Shown in pieces: positions 1 through 6,694 of a stretch of 7,677 nucleotides of DNA. This DNA is from UBA11164 sp002420085. GTDB taxonomy: Bacteria; Pseudomonadota; Gammaproteobacteria; Xanthomonadales; Xanthomonadaceae. Under the pieces are notes generated by a model. It was not told the DNA's origin. It saw nothing but the letters and a program-made list of their open reading frames with translations, and ran no database searches. The stretch is taken from NCBI GenBank assembly GCA_031976395.1, contig DALYLJ010000159.1, positions 1 through 7,677 of the forward strand, given 5' to 3'. Each line of letters opens with the position of its first letter. The stretch's first letter is position 1. The position numbers and the translations under genes are program-made.

Positions 1-1
1 C

Positions 2-241
2 AGCGCCGGCACCGTGGTTTTGCATTCTGACCCGGTCGTAGCCGATGCCGCAGCCACTGCCCTGTTCATTGCAGGGCCGGAAGGCTTCGAGCGGATGACC
101 CGTGCCTTGGGTCTGGGCTGCGCCCTGCTGCTCGACGACCGCGACCGGTTGCTGGTAACCACCGCACTGGCGGTCCGGCTGCATGATCTGCGTGTCACCG
201 CGAGCTACCGACGGATCGACCGGGGCGAACACTGCGGCTGA
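2..241 (+). CDS. apbE: ApbE-like FAD:protein FMN transferase, C-terminal fragment (5' end outside window)
   Basis: The frame is open from the left edge and ends at TGA 239-241, giving 79 visible residues. ApbE enzymes attach FMN from FAD to a Thr/Ser of target flavoproteins such as NqrB/C or RnfG subunits and usually act on the periplasmic side. The visible part matches the end of the family: a strand (TVVLHSDPVVAD), then ADAAATALFIAGPEGFERM, equivalent to the usual ADAxxTALFVLGPE block, then a short strand pair (GCALLLDDRDRLLVTTAL). Asp15 and Thr19 of the fragment sit where the family has its metal-binding Asp and Thr (D-x3-T). The last 20 or so residues are not recognisable and may be a lineage-specific tail. 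The gene is convergent with the GGDEF-EAL gene. The assignment depends on one conserved block, because the FAD-binding N-terminus is missing; I am fairly sure of the family and not of the target protein. Confidence 0.75.
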   Translation, partial: SAGTVVLHSDPVVADAAATALFIAGPEGFERMTRALGLGCALLLDDRDRLLVTTALAVRLHDLRVTASYRRIDRGEHCG

Positions 242-242
242 A

Positions 243-259
243 CCCGCCACGATGGCGGG
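243..259. terminator. GC-rich hairpin between convergent apbE and GGDEF-EAL genes (possible bidirectional terminator)
   Basis: CCCGCCA (243-249) and TGGCGGG (253-259) form a perfect 7-bp inverted repeat around a CGA loop. It lies one base after the apbE stop and about 55 bases past the stop of the minus-strand gene. Read on the minus strand the stem ends GGCGGGTT, a terminator-like 3' side, but only two T residues follow. On the plus strand there is no T run. Terminator function is inferred from the stem and its position between convergent genes. Confidence 0.45.
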
Positions 260-314
260 CCTGCGTGCGGTGGCGAACCCGAGCGTGGCTGCCGGCGCCC
301 ACCCGACCGTCGGC

Positions 315-3023
315 TCAGGCACGATGCAGCGGCACCCGCTCCGGAACATGCAGGGCGAAACCCTGGCCGTAATCGACGCCGATGCCGCGCAGCAGTTCGG
401 CGGTGCGCACCGAACCGACCCACTCGGCAACCACCACCAGCCCGAGTTGATGGCCGATATCGGTGACCGCCCGGACGATCGAATAATCGGCCGGGTCGGA
501 CTCGATATCGCGAATGAAACTGCCGTCGATCTTGAGGATATCCACCGGCAGGGTCTTGAGATAGCCGAACGAGGCCATCCCGGAGCCGAAATCATCGAGC
601 GAGAAGCGCACGCCGCGCAGGCGCAGCCGCTGCATGAACCGGATCACCCGCGCGACATTGCCGATCGCCACCGTCTCGGTGATCTCGAAGCACAGCGTGT
701 GGGCTGGGATCGCGTGGCGATCGAGCAAGTCGAGGACGTGTTCGGCGAAATTCGGGTCATCGACCGTGGCGCCCGACAGATTGATCGCACACAGCCCGGC
801 CTCGGCACCGGCGGGATGCATTCGACTGAAGTTCGACAGGGCCGTGTCCACCACCCAGCGGTCGATCGCCGGCATCAGTCCGAAGCGCTCGGCCGCCGGG
901 ATGAAGGCGCCAGGCGGCACCTCCTCGCCGTTCTCGTCGATCAAGCGCACCAGCAACTCGAAATGCGCGCCCTCGGCCTGGCGACCGGTCTTCAGTCGCG
1001 CCAGTTCCTGGTAGTGCAGCACCAGGCGCTGCTCGGCCAATGCCTGACGGATCCGGTTGGCCCACTCCATTTCGGTCTTGCGCTGGGCCACCTCGTGATC
1101 GCCGACGCTGTGCAGATGGCAACGATTGCGGCCACGATCCTTGGCGATGTAGCAGGCGGTATCGGCATGGCCGAGCAGTTCACGCCGGTTGACGCCTGGA
1201 CCGTCGATGACCACCACACCGATGCTCGCACTGACCGCGAACGTGCGCTGCTCCCAGGCGAACACGAAACCGTCGATCGCCTGGCGCGCCCGCTCGGCCA
1301 CCTGCATCGCCCGCTCGCCATCGACGTCATAGAGCAGCACGCCGAACTCGTCGCCACCAAGCCGAGCCAGGACATCACCGGGCTTGATGCTGGCCCGCAG
1401 ACGACTGCCCAATTCGGCCAGCAACTGATCACCGGCATAGTGGCTGCATGTGTCATTGATGACCTTGAACTGATCGAGATCGATGTACAGCAGGGCGCCG
1501 GTGCGCTGGCCGGCATTGGCGTCGGCGATCAACTGGTCGAAGTGGCGCTCGAAGCTGTAACGGTTGATCAGGCCGGTCAGGGCATCGTGGTTGGCCTGAT
1601 ACAGCAGCCGCTCGTTCAGTTCGCGCAGTTCGGTGATGTCGTTGGCGACAATCAGGACACAGGGCTCATCGGCCATGTCCACGGCTGCACTCGACAGCGC
1701 CAGCCAGCGATCGTCGCCACCGGCGGCCTTCAGACGCGCGCTCAGCTCGCCGGCACTGGTGCGGTCCGGCGAATCCAGGGCCAGCAGACGGCCCGCCAGA
1801 TCGGCGTCGGCCAGCGCATCGGCCAGACTCGGGCCGCGACCGGAATCGATCACCGCCGCATCCAGGCCGATCCGTCGCCGGGCCGATCGATTGGCACCGA
1901 TCAACTGGCCGTCGCGACGACGCACCAGCAGCACCAGACTGGGCAGCAGTTCGTTGAGCACACGGAAGGTGCCGGCGATCTGCTGCTGCTCGCTGGCCAG
2001 CCGCTCGGCCAGGCCGAGCGCACGTTCACGGCCGCCGAGCACGGTGCGCAGCCAGAGTGCCAGGAGCAGACTGCCCGCCGCGCCGAGCAGGAGCAGCAGC
2101 CAGACCGTGGTCGAAGGCGGCGCCGGTGCCGCTGTCGCATGCATCCGCCAGGTGCGGGTTGCCAGTTGCATGGCGCGCTCGAACACTGGGCCGACGGCCG
2201 GATCGCTGGCCGCAGTTCCGGGTACGGCCTTGTGGAACAGCAGCACCGGCTCGGCGGTACTGATGTCTTCCAGTCGGACATCCAGATCGGCAGGCACATA
2301 GGCTGCGATCGCCTCGCTCAACAATCGATCCAGACGGAACGAGGCGGCCAGGGTGCCGACGAAGCGCAGGCGACGCTCGCGCAACGAGTTCGGGGTCGGT
2401 CCGGGTGAATAGACCGGCAGGCGCAACACCATGCCCAGTACCGGTTCGGGATCGCCAGCAAACTGGATCAGCGGGATCGGCTCCGACAGCACCGGCTGAT
2501 CACCATCACGCGAGCGCCGGATCGCCCGCAGATTATCGGGCTGGTCGCGGACATCCAGGGTCAGCACGGCTTCATTGCCGACCAGCGGCGCGACCATCTC
2601 GACGCGGTAAACCGGATCCTCCTCAGGACTGTCCTGGTCCGAGTCGTCCTTGACCAGCCGGCTGTAGGCGATCGCTTGCAGGCCCGGAATGACCCGATCG
2701 GGCGCAAGAATCTCGAATGCCCGCTGGAACTCGGTTGGGGTGATCTCGTCGCTGGCGGTGAAGATCGCTTGCAGAGAGCGAATCACCAGGGTTGCCGCGT
2801 GTAACTGGCTCTCCAGCGCATCACTGGTCCGCTCGAAGCCGCGCTCCAGCATTCGGCTCCGTTCGGTCTGCTCATGCCGATGCTGCCAGCCAGCCAGGCC
2901 GGCGCTTGCCAGCAGACCGACCAGCAGGACCAGGACACTCCAGCGTTCGGCCTTGGACAGTCGCACAGGCCCGTTCGCCGCCCGTGCAGAATTCGTACCC
3001 TCGGTTACATGCAATTCGCTCAT
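315..3023 (-). CDS. Membrane-anchored CHASE-PAS-GGDEF-EAL cyclic-di-GMP turnover protein
   Basis: A 902-residue inner-membrane signalling enzyme that should make and/or degrade c-di-GMP. The ATG at 3023 is chosen because GGAGGT lies 4 bases upstream; the in-frame ATG at 3041 has no ribosome site. Domains: TM1 about 28-46; periplasmic CHASE about 60-245 (TPTEFQRAFEILAPDRVIPG at 95-114, then LRLPVY); TM2 about 307-325; a linker helix; a PAS-like region about 345-470; GGDEF about 475-640; EAL about 650-895. The cyclase has IDLDQFK (metal Asp515) and an intact GGDEF at 556-560. The inhibitory RxxD site reads KPGD (547-550). In the EAL domain the motif is ELL (Glu689); Asn748, Glu780, Asp810-Asp811, Lys831, Glu867 and Gln887 match the catalytic set in order and spacing. 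The usual AEGVE/AEFVE block reads AEWVG. It is transcribed alone, divergent from pepQ. The CHASE ligand is unknown; which activity dominates cannot be told from sequence. Confidence 0.93.
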   Translation of the reverse strand: MSELHVTEGTNSARAANGPVRLSKAERWSVLVLLVGLLASAGLAGWQHRHEQTERSRMLERGFERTSDALESQLHAATLVIRSLQAIFTASDEITPTEFQRAFEILAPDRVIPGLQAIAYSRLVKDDSDQDSPEEDPVYRVEMVAPLVGNEAVLTLDVRDQPDNLRAIRRSRDGDQPVLSEPIPLIQFAGDPEPVLGMVLRLPVYSPGPTPNSLRERRLRFVGTLAASFRLDRLLSEAIAAYVPADLDVRLEDISTAEPVLLFHKAVPGTAASDPAVGPVFERAMQLATRTWRMHATAAPAPPSTTVWLLLLLGAAGSLLLALWLRTVLGGRERALGLAERLASEQQQIAGTFRVLNELLPSLVLLVRRRDGQLIGANRSARRRIGLDAAVIDSGRGPSLADALADADLAGRLLALDSPDRTSAGELSARLKAAGGDDRWLALSSAAVDMADEPCVLIVANDITELRELNERLLYQANHDALTGLINRYSFERHFDQLIADANAGQRTGALLYIDLDQFKVINDTCSHYAGDQLLAELGSRLRASIKPGDVLARLGGDEFGVLLYDVDGERAMQVAERARQAIDGFVFAWEQRTFAVSASIGVVVIDGPGVNRRELLGHADTACYIAKDRGRNRCHLHSVGDHEVAQRKTEMEWANRIRQALAEQRLVLHYQELARLKTGRQAEGAHFELLVRLIDENGEEVPPGAFIPAAERFGLMPAIDRWVVDTALSNFSRMHPAGAEAGLCAINLSGATVDDPNFAEHVLDLLDRHAIPAHTLCFEITETVAIGNVARVIRFMQRLRLRGVRFSLDDFGSGMASFGYLKTLPVDILKIDGSFIRDIESDPADYSIVRAVTDIGHQLGLVVVAEWVGSVRTAELLRGIGVDYGQGFALHVPERVPLHRA

Positions 3024-3034
3024 GACCACCTCCG
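3024..3034 (-). promoter_or_regulatory. Strong Shine-Dalgarno that sets the GGDEF-EAL start
   Basis: On the minus strand the bases before the ATG at 3023 read CCGGAGGTGGTC. GGAGGT is close to the full anti-SD complement and lies 4 bases from the ATG. It supports the internal Met (MSELHVTEG) over the Met six codons upstream, which has no purine-rich site in front of it. Confidence 0.75.
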
Positions 3035-3152
3035 GCTCCATCCGTCACAATGGGCGTCCGACACCATCGGCGAACGCCCCGCTACACCGCTCCGGCCAGG
3101 CCCAGCCCGCCGGACCTCGATTCGCCAGCCCTCGACGATAAGGCAGACGCGC
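3024..3152. other. Divergent intergenic region between the GGDEF-EAL gene and pepQ
   Basis: These 129 bp separate the two divergent starts and must contain the promoter of each unless transcripts begin elsewhere. I see the GGDEF-EAL ribosome site at the left end and a weak AAGG site before pepQ at the right end. I found no hexamer pair near -35/-10 consensus that I would defend on either strand, and no clear palindromic operator. Confidence 0.5.
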
Positions 3153-4460
3153 ATGAACGGTTACCCCACACACTTCAATATTGTGACAGAACGCACTACA
3201 CAAGCGCTGTCGGCCACCGGATTCGATCACCTCCTGATCGCTTCCGGGGTTTTGAAGTACCACGTCTTCGACGATCGACCGTATCCCTTCCGCGCCAACC
3301 CGCATTTTTCCGCCTGGCTACCCCTGTCCCAGCATGCCGATTGCTGGCTGGCCTTCACCCCGGGACAGCGCCCGCGCCTGGCCTACCACCAACCGGACGA
3401 TTACTGGCATCTGCCGCCGGCGCCCCCGTCCGGGCCATGGACCGAACACCTCGACATCGAGATCATCCGCAGCCCCGAAGAGGCTGTCCGACTCCGACCC
3501 GGCTCCGGTCGGATCGCGGTGATCGGCGAGGCCGATGCTGCCCTGCCGGGTCTGGAGCCGAACAATCCACCCGAACTGCTGGCCCGGCTGCACTACCCGC
3601 GCGCGATCAAGACCGACTACGAACTCGACTGCATGCGCCAGGCATCGGCCCGTGCGGTCCGTGGCCACCGGGCCGCCCGACGGGCATTCGAGAGCGGCGG
3701 CAGCGAACGCGACATCCACCTCGCCTACCTGACCGCCACCGGTCACACCGATCTCGACCTGCCCTACGGCAACATCATCGGACTCAACCAGCACGGCGCC
3801 GTCCTGCACTACCAGCACCAGGACGCCGAACGCCCGGCCCGCCATGATTCCCTGCTGATCGATGCCGGCGCCGAGGTGGCGGGCTATGCCGCCGACATCA
3901 CCCGCACCTGGAGCGGCGGCGACCCCGACTTCCAGGCATTGATCGATGCCGTCGATGCCGTTCAGCGCGACCTGGTCGCTGCCGTCCGACCGGGCCGCGA
4001 CTACCGCGATCTGCACCTGCGCGCCCACCATGAGCTGGCCGGCGTGCTGCAACGCCTCGGCATCGTCGCCATGGATCCGGATGCCCAGGTGACCTCCGGC
4101 CTGACCCGAGCCTTCTTCCCGCATGGCCTGGGTCATCTGCTCGGCGTGCAGGTCCACGATGTCGGCGGCCTCCAGCGCGAACCCGCAGGCGGCGAGATTC
4201 CTCGCCCGGATGGCCACCCCTGGCTGCGCCTGACCCGGACGCTCGAACCGGGCATGGCGGTCACCATCGAACCTGGCATCTATTTCATCGACAGCCTGCT
4301 CGATCCAGTGCGTCAGGGCCGCCAGGCTGCGGCGATCGACTGGGACGCGATCGCCCATCTGCGTCGCTTCGGTGGCGTGCGCATCGAGGATGACGTGGTC
4401 TGCACCGAGACGACGCCGGAGAACCTCAGCCGCGACGCCTTCGCCGCCGCCGATCACTGA
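3153..4460 (+). CDS. pepQ: Xaa-Pro dipeptidase (prolidase), peptidase family M24
   Basis: PepQ hydrolyses dipeptides with C-terminal proline, the last step in recovering proline from peptides, in the cytosol. The product is 435 residues against 443 for E. coli PepQ. The N-terminal domain carries family landmarks such as DRPYPFRANPHFSAWLP (41-57) and DDYWH (82-86). The C-terminal pita-bread domain carries KTDYELDCMRQ (153-163) and AYLTATGH (191-198). The five dinuclear-metal ligands are present: Asp237, Asp248, His328, Glu373 and Glu412. The spacings between the first two (11), from His to the first Glu (45) and between the Glu pair (39) equal those of E. coli PepQ. Arg359 sits where E. coli Arg370, implicated in reading the dipeptide carboxylate, is found. 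The ATG at 3153 has AAGG 9 bases upstream and matches the family start; longer in-frame extensions run into the divergent gene. Family members can show side activity on organophosphorus esters, which sequence cannot confirm. Confidence 0.97.
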   Translation: MNGYPTHFNIVTERTTQALSATGFDHLLIASGVLKYHVFDDRPYPFRANPHFSAWLPLSQHADCWLAFTPGQRPRLAYHQPDDYWHLPPAPPSGPWTEHLDIEIIRSPEEAVRLRPGSGRIAVIGEADAALPGLEPNNPPELLARLHYPRAIKTDYELDCMRQASARAVRGHRAARRAFESGGSERDIHLAYLTATGHTDLDLPYGNIIGLNQHGAVLHYQHQDAERPARHDSLLIDAGAEVAGYAADITRTWSGGDPDFQALIDAVDAVQRDLVAAVRPGRDYRDLHLRAHHELAGVLQRLGIVAMDPDAQVTSGLTRAFFPHGLGHLLGVQVHDVGGLQREPAGGEIPRPDGHPWLRLTRTLEPGMAVTIEPGIYFIDSLLDPVRQGRQAAAIDWDAIAHLRRFGGVRIEDDVVCTETTPENLSRDAFAAADH

Positions 4461-4477
4461 TCGACCGACACCACCGA

Positions 4478-4504
4478 CGATGGCGGTGCCTCAGACCGCC
4501 ATCG
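4478..4504. terminator. 10-bp perfect inverted repeat at the pepQ/pepP convergent junction
   Basis: CGATGGCGGT (4478-4487) and ACCGCCATCG (4495-4504) are exact reverse complements around a 7-base loop (GCCTCAG). The loop includes the pepP stop codon (complement of 4491-4493) and the right arm lies in the last codons of pepP. The stem begins 17 bases past the pepQ stop. No T run follows on either strand, so this is not a textbook intrinsic terminator. A shared, T-less terminator or an RNA 3'-end stabiliser is inferred from the position. Confidence 0.5.
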
Positions 4505-5804
4505 CCGCCTCGATGGCGTCGGCATCCTTGAGCAGGCCGGCACTGAGCAGTTCGTGGCCGTCGCGGGTGATCAGGACGTCATCTTCGATCCGGATGCCGA
4601 TGCCGCGCCAGCGTGCTGGCACGCTGCGGTCATTCGGCTGCACATACAGGCCCGGCTCGACGGTGAACACCATGCCCGGCTCCAGTTCCCGGAATCGGCC
4701 GTCGATCCGGTAATCGCCGAGATCGTGAACGTCCAGACCGAGCCAATGGCCGGTCTTGTGCGGATAGAACCGCCGATAGCCGGAATCGGCCAGACGCTCC
4801 TCAAGCGTTCCCTTGAGCAGACCCAGCCGCAACAGACCCTCGGTCAGGCTGGCAACCGCCGCCGCATGGCCGGCATCCCAGGGCCGACCGGGACGCGCCT
4901 CGGCCAGGGCCGCCGCCTGCGCTGCCAGCACCACCTCGTACAGCGCCCGCTGCTCGCGACTGAAGCGACCGCCGACCGGCCAGGTCCGGGTGATGTCGGC
5001 GGCGTAGCCCTGGTACTCGGCACCGGCATCGACCAGCAGCATCGACCCGGACTCCATCCGGGCACGATTGCGCACGTAGTGCAGAACACAGCCGTTGGCA
5101 CCGGCCCCGACGATCGGCTGGTAGGCCGCGACACAATCCCGGCTGCGGAATCCGGCGATCAGGGCGGCCTCGATCTGGTACTCGAACGCGCCAGGCCGGA
5201 CGGCAGCCAGTGCCGCACGATGTGCCTCGATCGAGACCGCGATGGCATGACGGATCAGTCTGATCTCCTGCCGACTCTTGAACAGGCGCGACTCGTGCAG
5301 CAGATGACCCAGTTCCTGGAACTCATGCGGCGGCTCGGCGCCGCGCCGAACCTCGGCCCGGACCCGGTTGACCCAGCCGATCAACTTGAGATCGAACTCG
5401 ACATCACGGCCGAAGTGGTAGAACACCCGACGCCGGCCTTCCAGCAGGCCCGGAAGAATGTCATCGAGATCGGTGATCGGGTAGGCATCGTCGAACGCCA
5501 GAGCCTCGCCGGCGCGCTCCGGCCCAAGCCGCTCGCCATCCCACAGTTCCCGCTCACGATCGCGCTCCCGGCAGAACAGCAGGCTTTCACCGTGACGACG
5601 ACCGGGCACCAGCACCAGCACCGCATCGGGCTCGTCGAAACCGCTCAGATACAGGAAATCACTGTCCTGGCGAAACGGATGGTGGGTATCGTGGCTGCGC
5701 ACCCGCAACGGCGCCGCCGGCAGGATCAGGATCGCCTCCTCACCGGCCAGCCGCATCAGGTGTCGGCGTCGCGCGGCGAATTCGCTCACCGGGATTTCCG
5801 GCAT
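4491..5804 (-). CDS. pepP: Xaa-Pro aminopeptidase (aminopeptidase P), peptidase family M24
   Basis: PepP releases the N-terminal residue of peptides whose second residue is proline; it is a cytosolic Mn-dependent enzyme. With the ATG at 5804 the product is 437 residues against 441 in E. coli, and MPEIPVSEFAARRRHLM aligns with the E. coli N-terminus (MSEISRQEFQRRR). Family blocks include FRQDSDFLYLSGFDEPDAVL (44-63), ESRLFKS (171-177) and GCVLHY (238-243). Metal ligands are Asp259, Asp270, His353, Glu383 and Glu407, within one residue of the E. coli numbers. The frame also offers an ATG at 5849, adding 15 poorly conserved residues (MASSTRKRSDPTVEA). Neither start has a well-spaced Shine-Dalgarno; GAGG lies only 2 bases before the 5804 ATG. 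It follows ygfB on the same strand with no obvious terminator between. In E. coli ubiH follows pepP; here pepQ comes next, on the opposite strand. Confidence 0.97.
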   Translation of the reverse strand: MPEIPVSEFAARRRHLMRLAGEEAILILPAAPLRVRSHDTHHPFRQDSDFLYLSGFDEPDAVLVLVPGRRHGESLLFCRERDRERELWDGERLGPERAGEALAFDDAYPITDLDDILPGLLEGRRRVFYHFGRDVEFDLKLIGWVNRVRAEVRRGAEPPHEFQELGHLLHESRLFKSRQEIRLIRHAIAVSIEAHRAALAAVRPGAFEYQIEAALIAGFRSRDCVAAYQPIVGAGANGCVLHYVRNRARMESGSMLLVDAGAEYQGYAADITRTWPVGGRFSREQRALYEVVLAAQAAALAEARPGRPWDAGHAAAVASLTEGLLRLGLLKGTLEERLADSGYRRFYPHKTGHWLGLDVHDLGDYRIDGRFRELEPGMVFTVEPGLYVQPNDRSVPARWRGIGIRIEDDVLITRDGHELLSAGLLKDADAIEAAMAV

Positions 5805-5849
5805 CGCCTCGACCGTCGGATCGGACCGCTTGCGGGTGCTGCTGGCCAT

Positions 5850-5996
5850 GCTGGAACGGGTCTCGATCAGAGTGACGGGGACAGCCGGAACACCGGCCGA
5901 CCCGCCGCGCCGGACCCGGACCGAACACCCGGCCGCGAATGGTGGCCCGGCACCTGCCCGCAGCAGCCATCGATGAACGCTGCCGACACGGGCGAC
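5850..5996 (-). other. ygfB-pepP intergenic spacer
   Basis: These 147 bp separate the ygfB stop from the upstream candidate start of pepP. I see no terminator, no recognisable promoter and no credible small gene; short frames here are Arg/Gly/Pro-rich and lack ribosome sites. A weak 5-bp stem, GCCGG (5884-5888) and CCGGC (5893-5897), is within what GC-rich sequence gives by chance. Co-transcription of ygfB and pepP is inferred from orientation and the conserved gammaproteobacterial pairing. The spacer is long enough to hold a second promoter. Confidence 0.45.
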
Positions 5997-6557
5997 TCAG
6001 TGCAAGGTGTGTGCAGCGATCGCCGGGCGCGCGCATTCCTCGAACAGGAACTGCACCGCCACCCGGACGTATTCGACGATCTCGGCCAGCGCGTTGTCGT
6101 CCTCCTCATCGTTGCCATAATCGATCCGCGAGTTCGCGATATGGCCGATGTCGGCCAAGGCTTCCTGGGCATCCTCGATCAGCGTGTCGAGACTGCGCCC
6201 GGATAGCCCGAATCCGCCCAGAAAGCCACGACACCAGTCGAGCAGCGCCTCGGCACGGGCATCCACCGGTTGATCGTCGTCGGGCAGCAGCAGGCCCAAG
6301 GCCATGTCATCGCCCGCCAGTTGCTGACCGGTCGCGCGCAGCAGTTGCGCCAGCGGCCCCTCGGTGGGTGCCAGCGGGGCATCGGTATCCGGCAGCAGAC
6401 ATTGCAGCCAATCGGCGCCGACCGTGGCCCCGCCGCAGACATGACCACACAGCAGGCCGTGCAGTTCAGCCGCACCGACACCGAGCGCCAGCCGCAGAAG
6501 CTCGTCCTCGACCTGCTGGTAGTCCGGTAGCGCGAGTGGCGATTCCGTGGTGTCCAT
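5997..6557 (-). CDS. ygfB: YgfB/UPF0149 family protein
   Basis: A 186-residue acidic, soluble, mostly helical protein of the YgfB (UPF0149) family. The family has no known enzymatic activity; in Pseudomonas aeruginosa YgfB is reported to dampen ampDh3 expression by acting on the regulator AlpA, which may not carry over to this organism. Family landmarks are AAELHGLLCGHVCGG (29-43; E. coli has PAEMHGLISGMICGG), LLDWCRGFLGGFG (105-117) and LAEIVEYVRVAVQ (157-169; E. coli EEIIEYVRVA). The C-terminus ends TLH as in E. coli. The ATG at 6557 (MDTTESPLALPDY) is chosen by family length. An in-frame ATG at 6602 would add 15 residues (MIDAGRSRALLHFAA) unlike the family. No Shine-Dalgarno precedes 6557, but a TACACT hexamer lies 8 bases upstream, so the message may be nearly leaderless. 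The gene is upstream of pepP on the same strand and divergent from the propeller sensor. Confidence 0.93.
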   Translation of the reverse strand: MDTTESPLALPDYQQVEDELLRLALGVGAAELHGLLCGHVCGGATVGADWLQCLLPDTDAPLAPTEGPLAQLLRATGQQLAGDDMALGLLLPDDDQPVDARAEALLDWCRGFLGGFGLSGRSLDTLIEDAQEALADIGHIANSRIDYGNDEEDDNALAEIVEYVRVAVQFLFEECARPAIAAHTLH

Positions 6558-6565
6558 TGCCGCGA

Positions 6566-6571
6566 AGTGTA
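6566..6571 (-). promoter_or_regulatory. Candidate -10 hexamer (TACACT) of the ygfB-pepP unit
   Basis: On the minus strand GTTACACTTCGCGGCA leads directly into the ATG at 6557. TACACT matches TATAAT at 4 of 6 positions and lies in a very GC-rich stretch. Transcription starting 6-8 bases further on would begin at or next to the ATG. No good -35 hexamer is visible at 16-18 bp, so the call is weak. Confidence 0.3.
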
Positions 6572-6603
6572 ACAGCGCCCGGCTACGGCCCGCATCGATC
6601 ATC

Positions 6604-6658
6604 GACCGACCAACGGTCCATCGCCCGGCGCGACCGGTCGGCGCCTGCTATCCGACCG
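6604..6658. promoter_or_regulatory. Cluster of inverted GACCG boxes in the ygfB/propeller-sensor divergent region (candidate operator)
   Basis: GACCG occurs at 6604-6608, 6632-6636 and 6654-6658, and its complement CGGTC at 6614-6618 and 6635-6639. The central pair makes the perfect 10-bp palindrome CGACCGGTCG (6631-6640), flanked by GGCGC (6627-6631) and GCGCC (6641-6645). The cluster lies between two divergent starts, where an operator would be placed. GACCG is also common in the surrounding coding sequence, so chance is a serious alternative. Confidence 0.25.
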
Positions 6659-6694
6659 TCGATGCCCGTTCGCGCCGGCTCGGCGCTTTCACGT

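Noticed and set aside
183..2408. A 741-codon open frame on the plus strand opposite the GGDEF-EAL gene
   Set aside because: It is antisense to a gene with complete catalytic motifs, has no ribosome site, and its product is a His/Gln/Asp-rich sequence with no recognisable domain. GC-rich third positions keep the opposite frame free of stops.
2874..3152. N-terminal extension of pepQ to an upstream in-frame ATG (528 codons in total)
   Set aside because: The extension overlaps the 5' end of the divergent GGDEF-EAL gene, is unlike any PepQ N-terminus, and the ATG at 3153 gives the family length with an AAGG site upstream.
3318..4457. A 379-codon open frame on the minus strand opposite pepQ
   Set aside because: It mirrors pepQ codon by codon, has no recognisable motif, and pepQ retains every metal ligand at family spacing.
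5740..6036. A small minus-strand frame across the ygfB-pepP spacer
   Set aside because: It overlaps the starts and ends of both genes in another frame, is rich in Arg, Gly and Cys as GC-rich noise tends to be, and has no ribosome site.
4554..6206. A 550-codon open frame on the plus strand opposite pepP and part of ygfB
   Set aside because: It crosses two well-supported genes and their spacer, has no domain and no ribosome site, and is explained by codon bias on the complementary strand.
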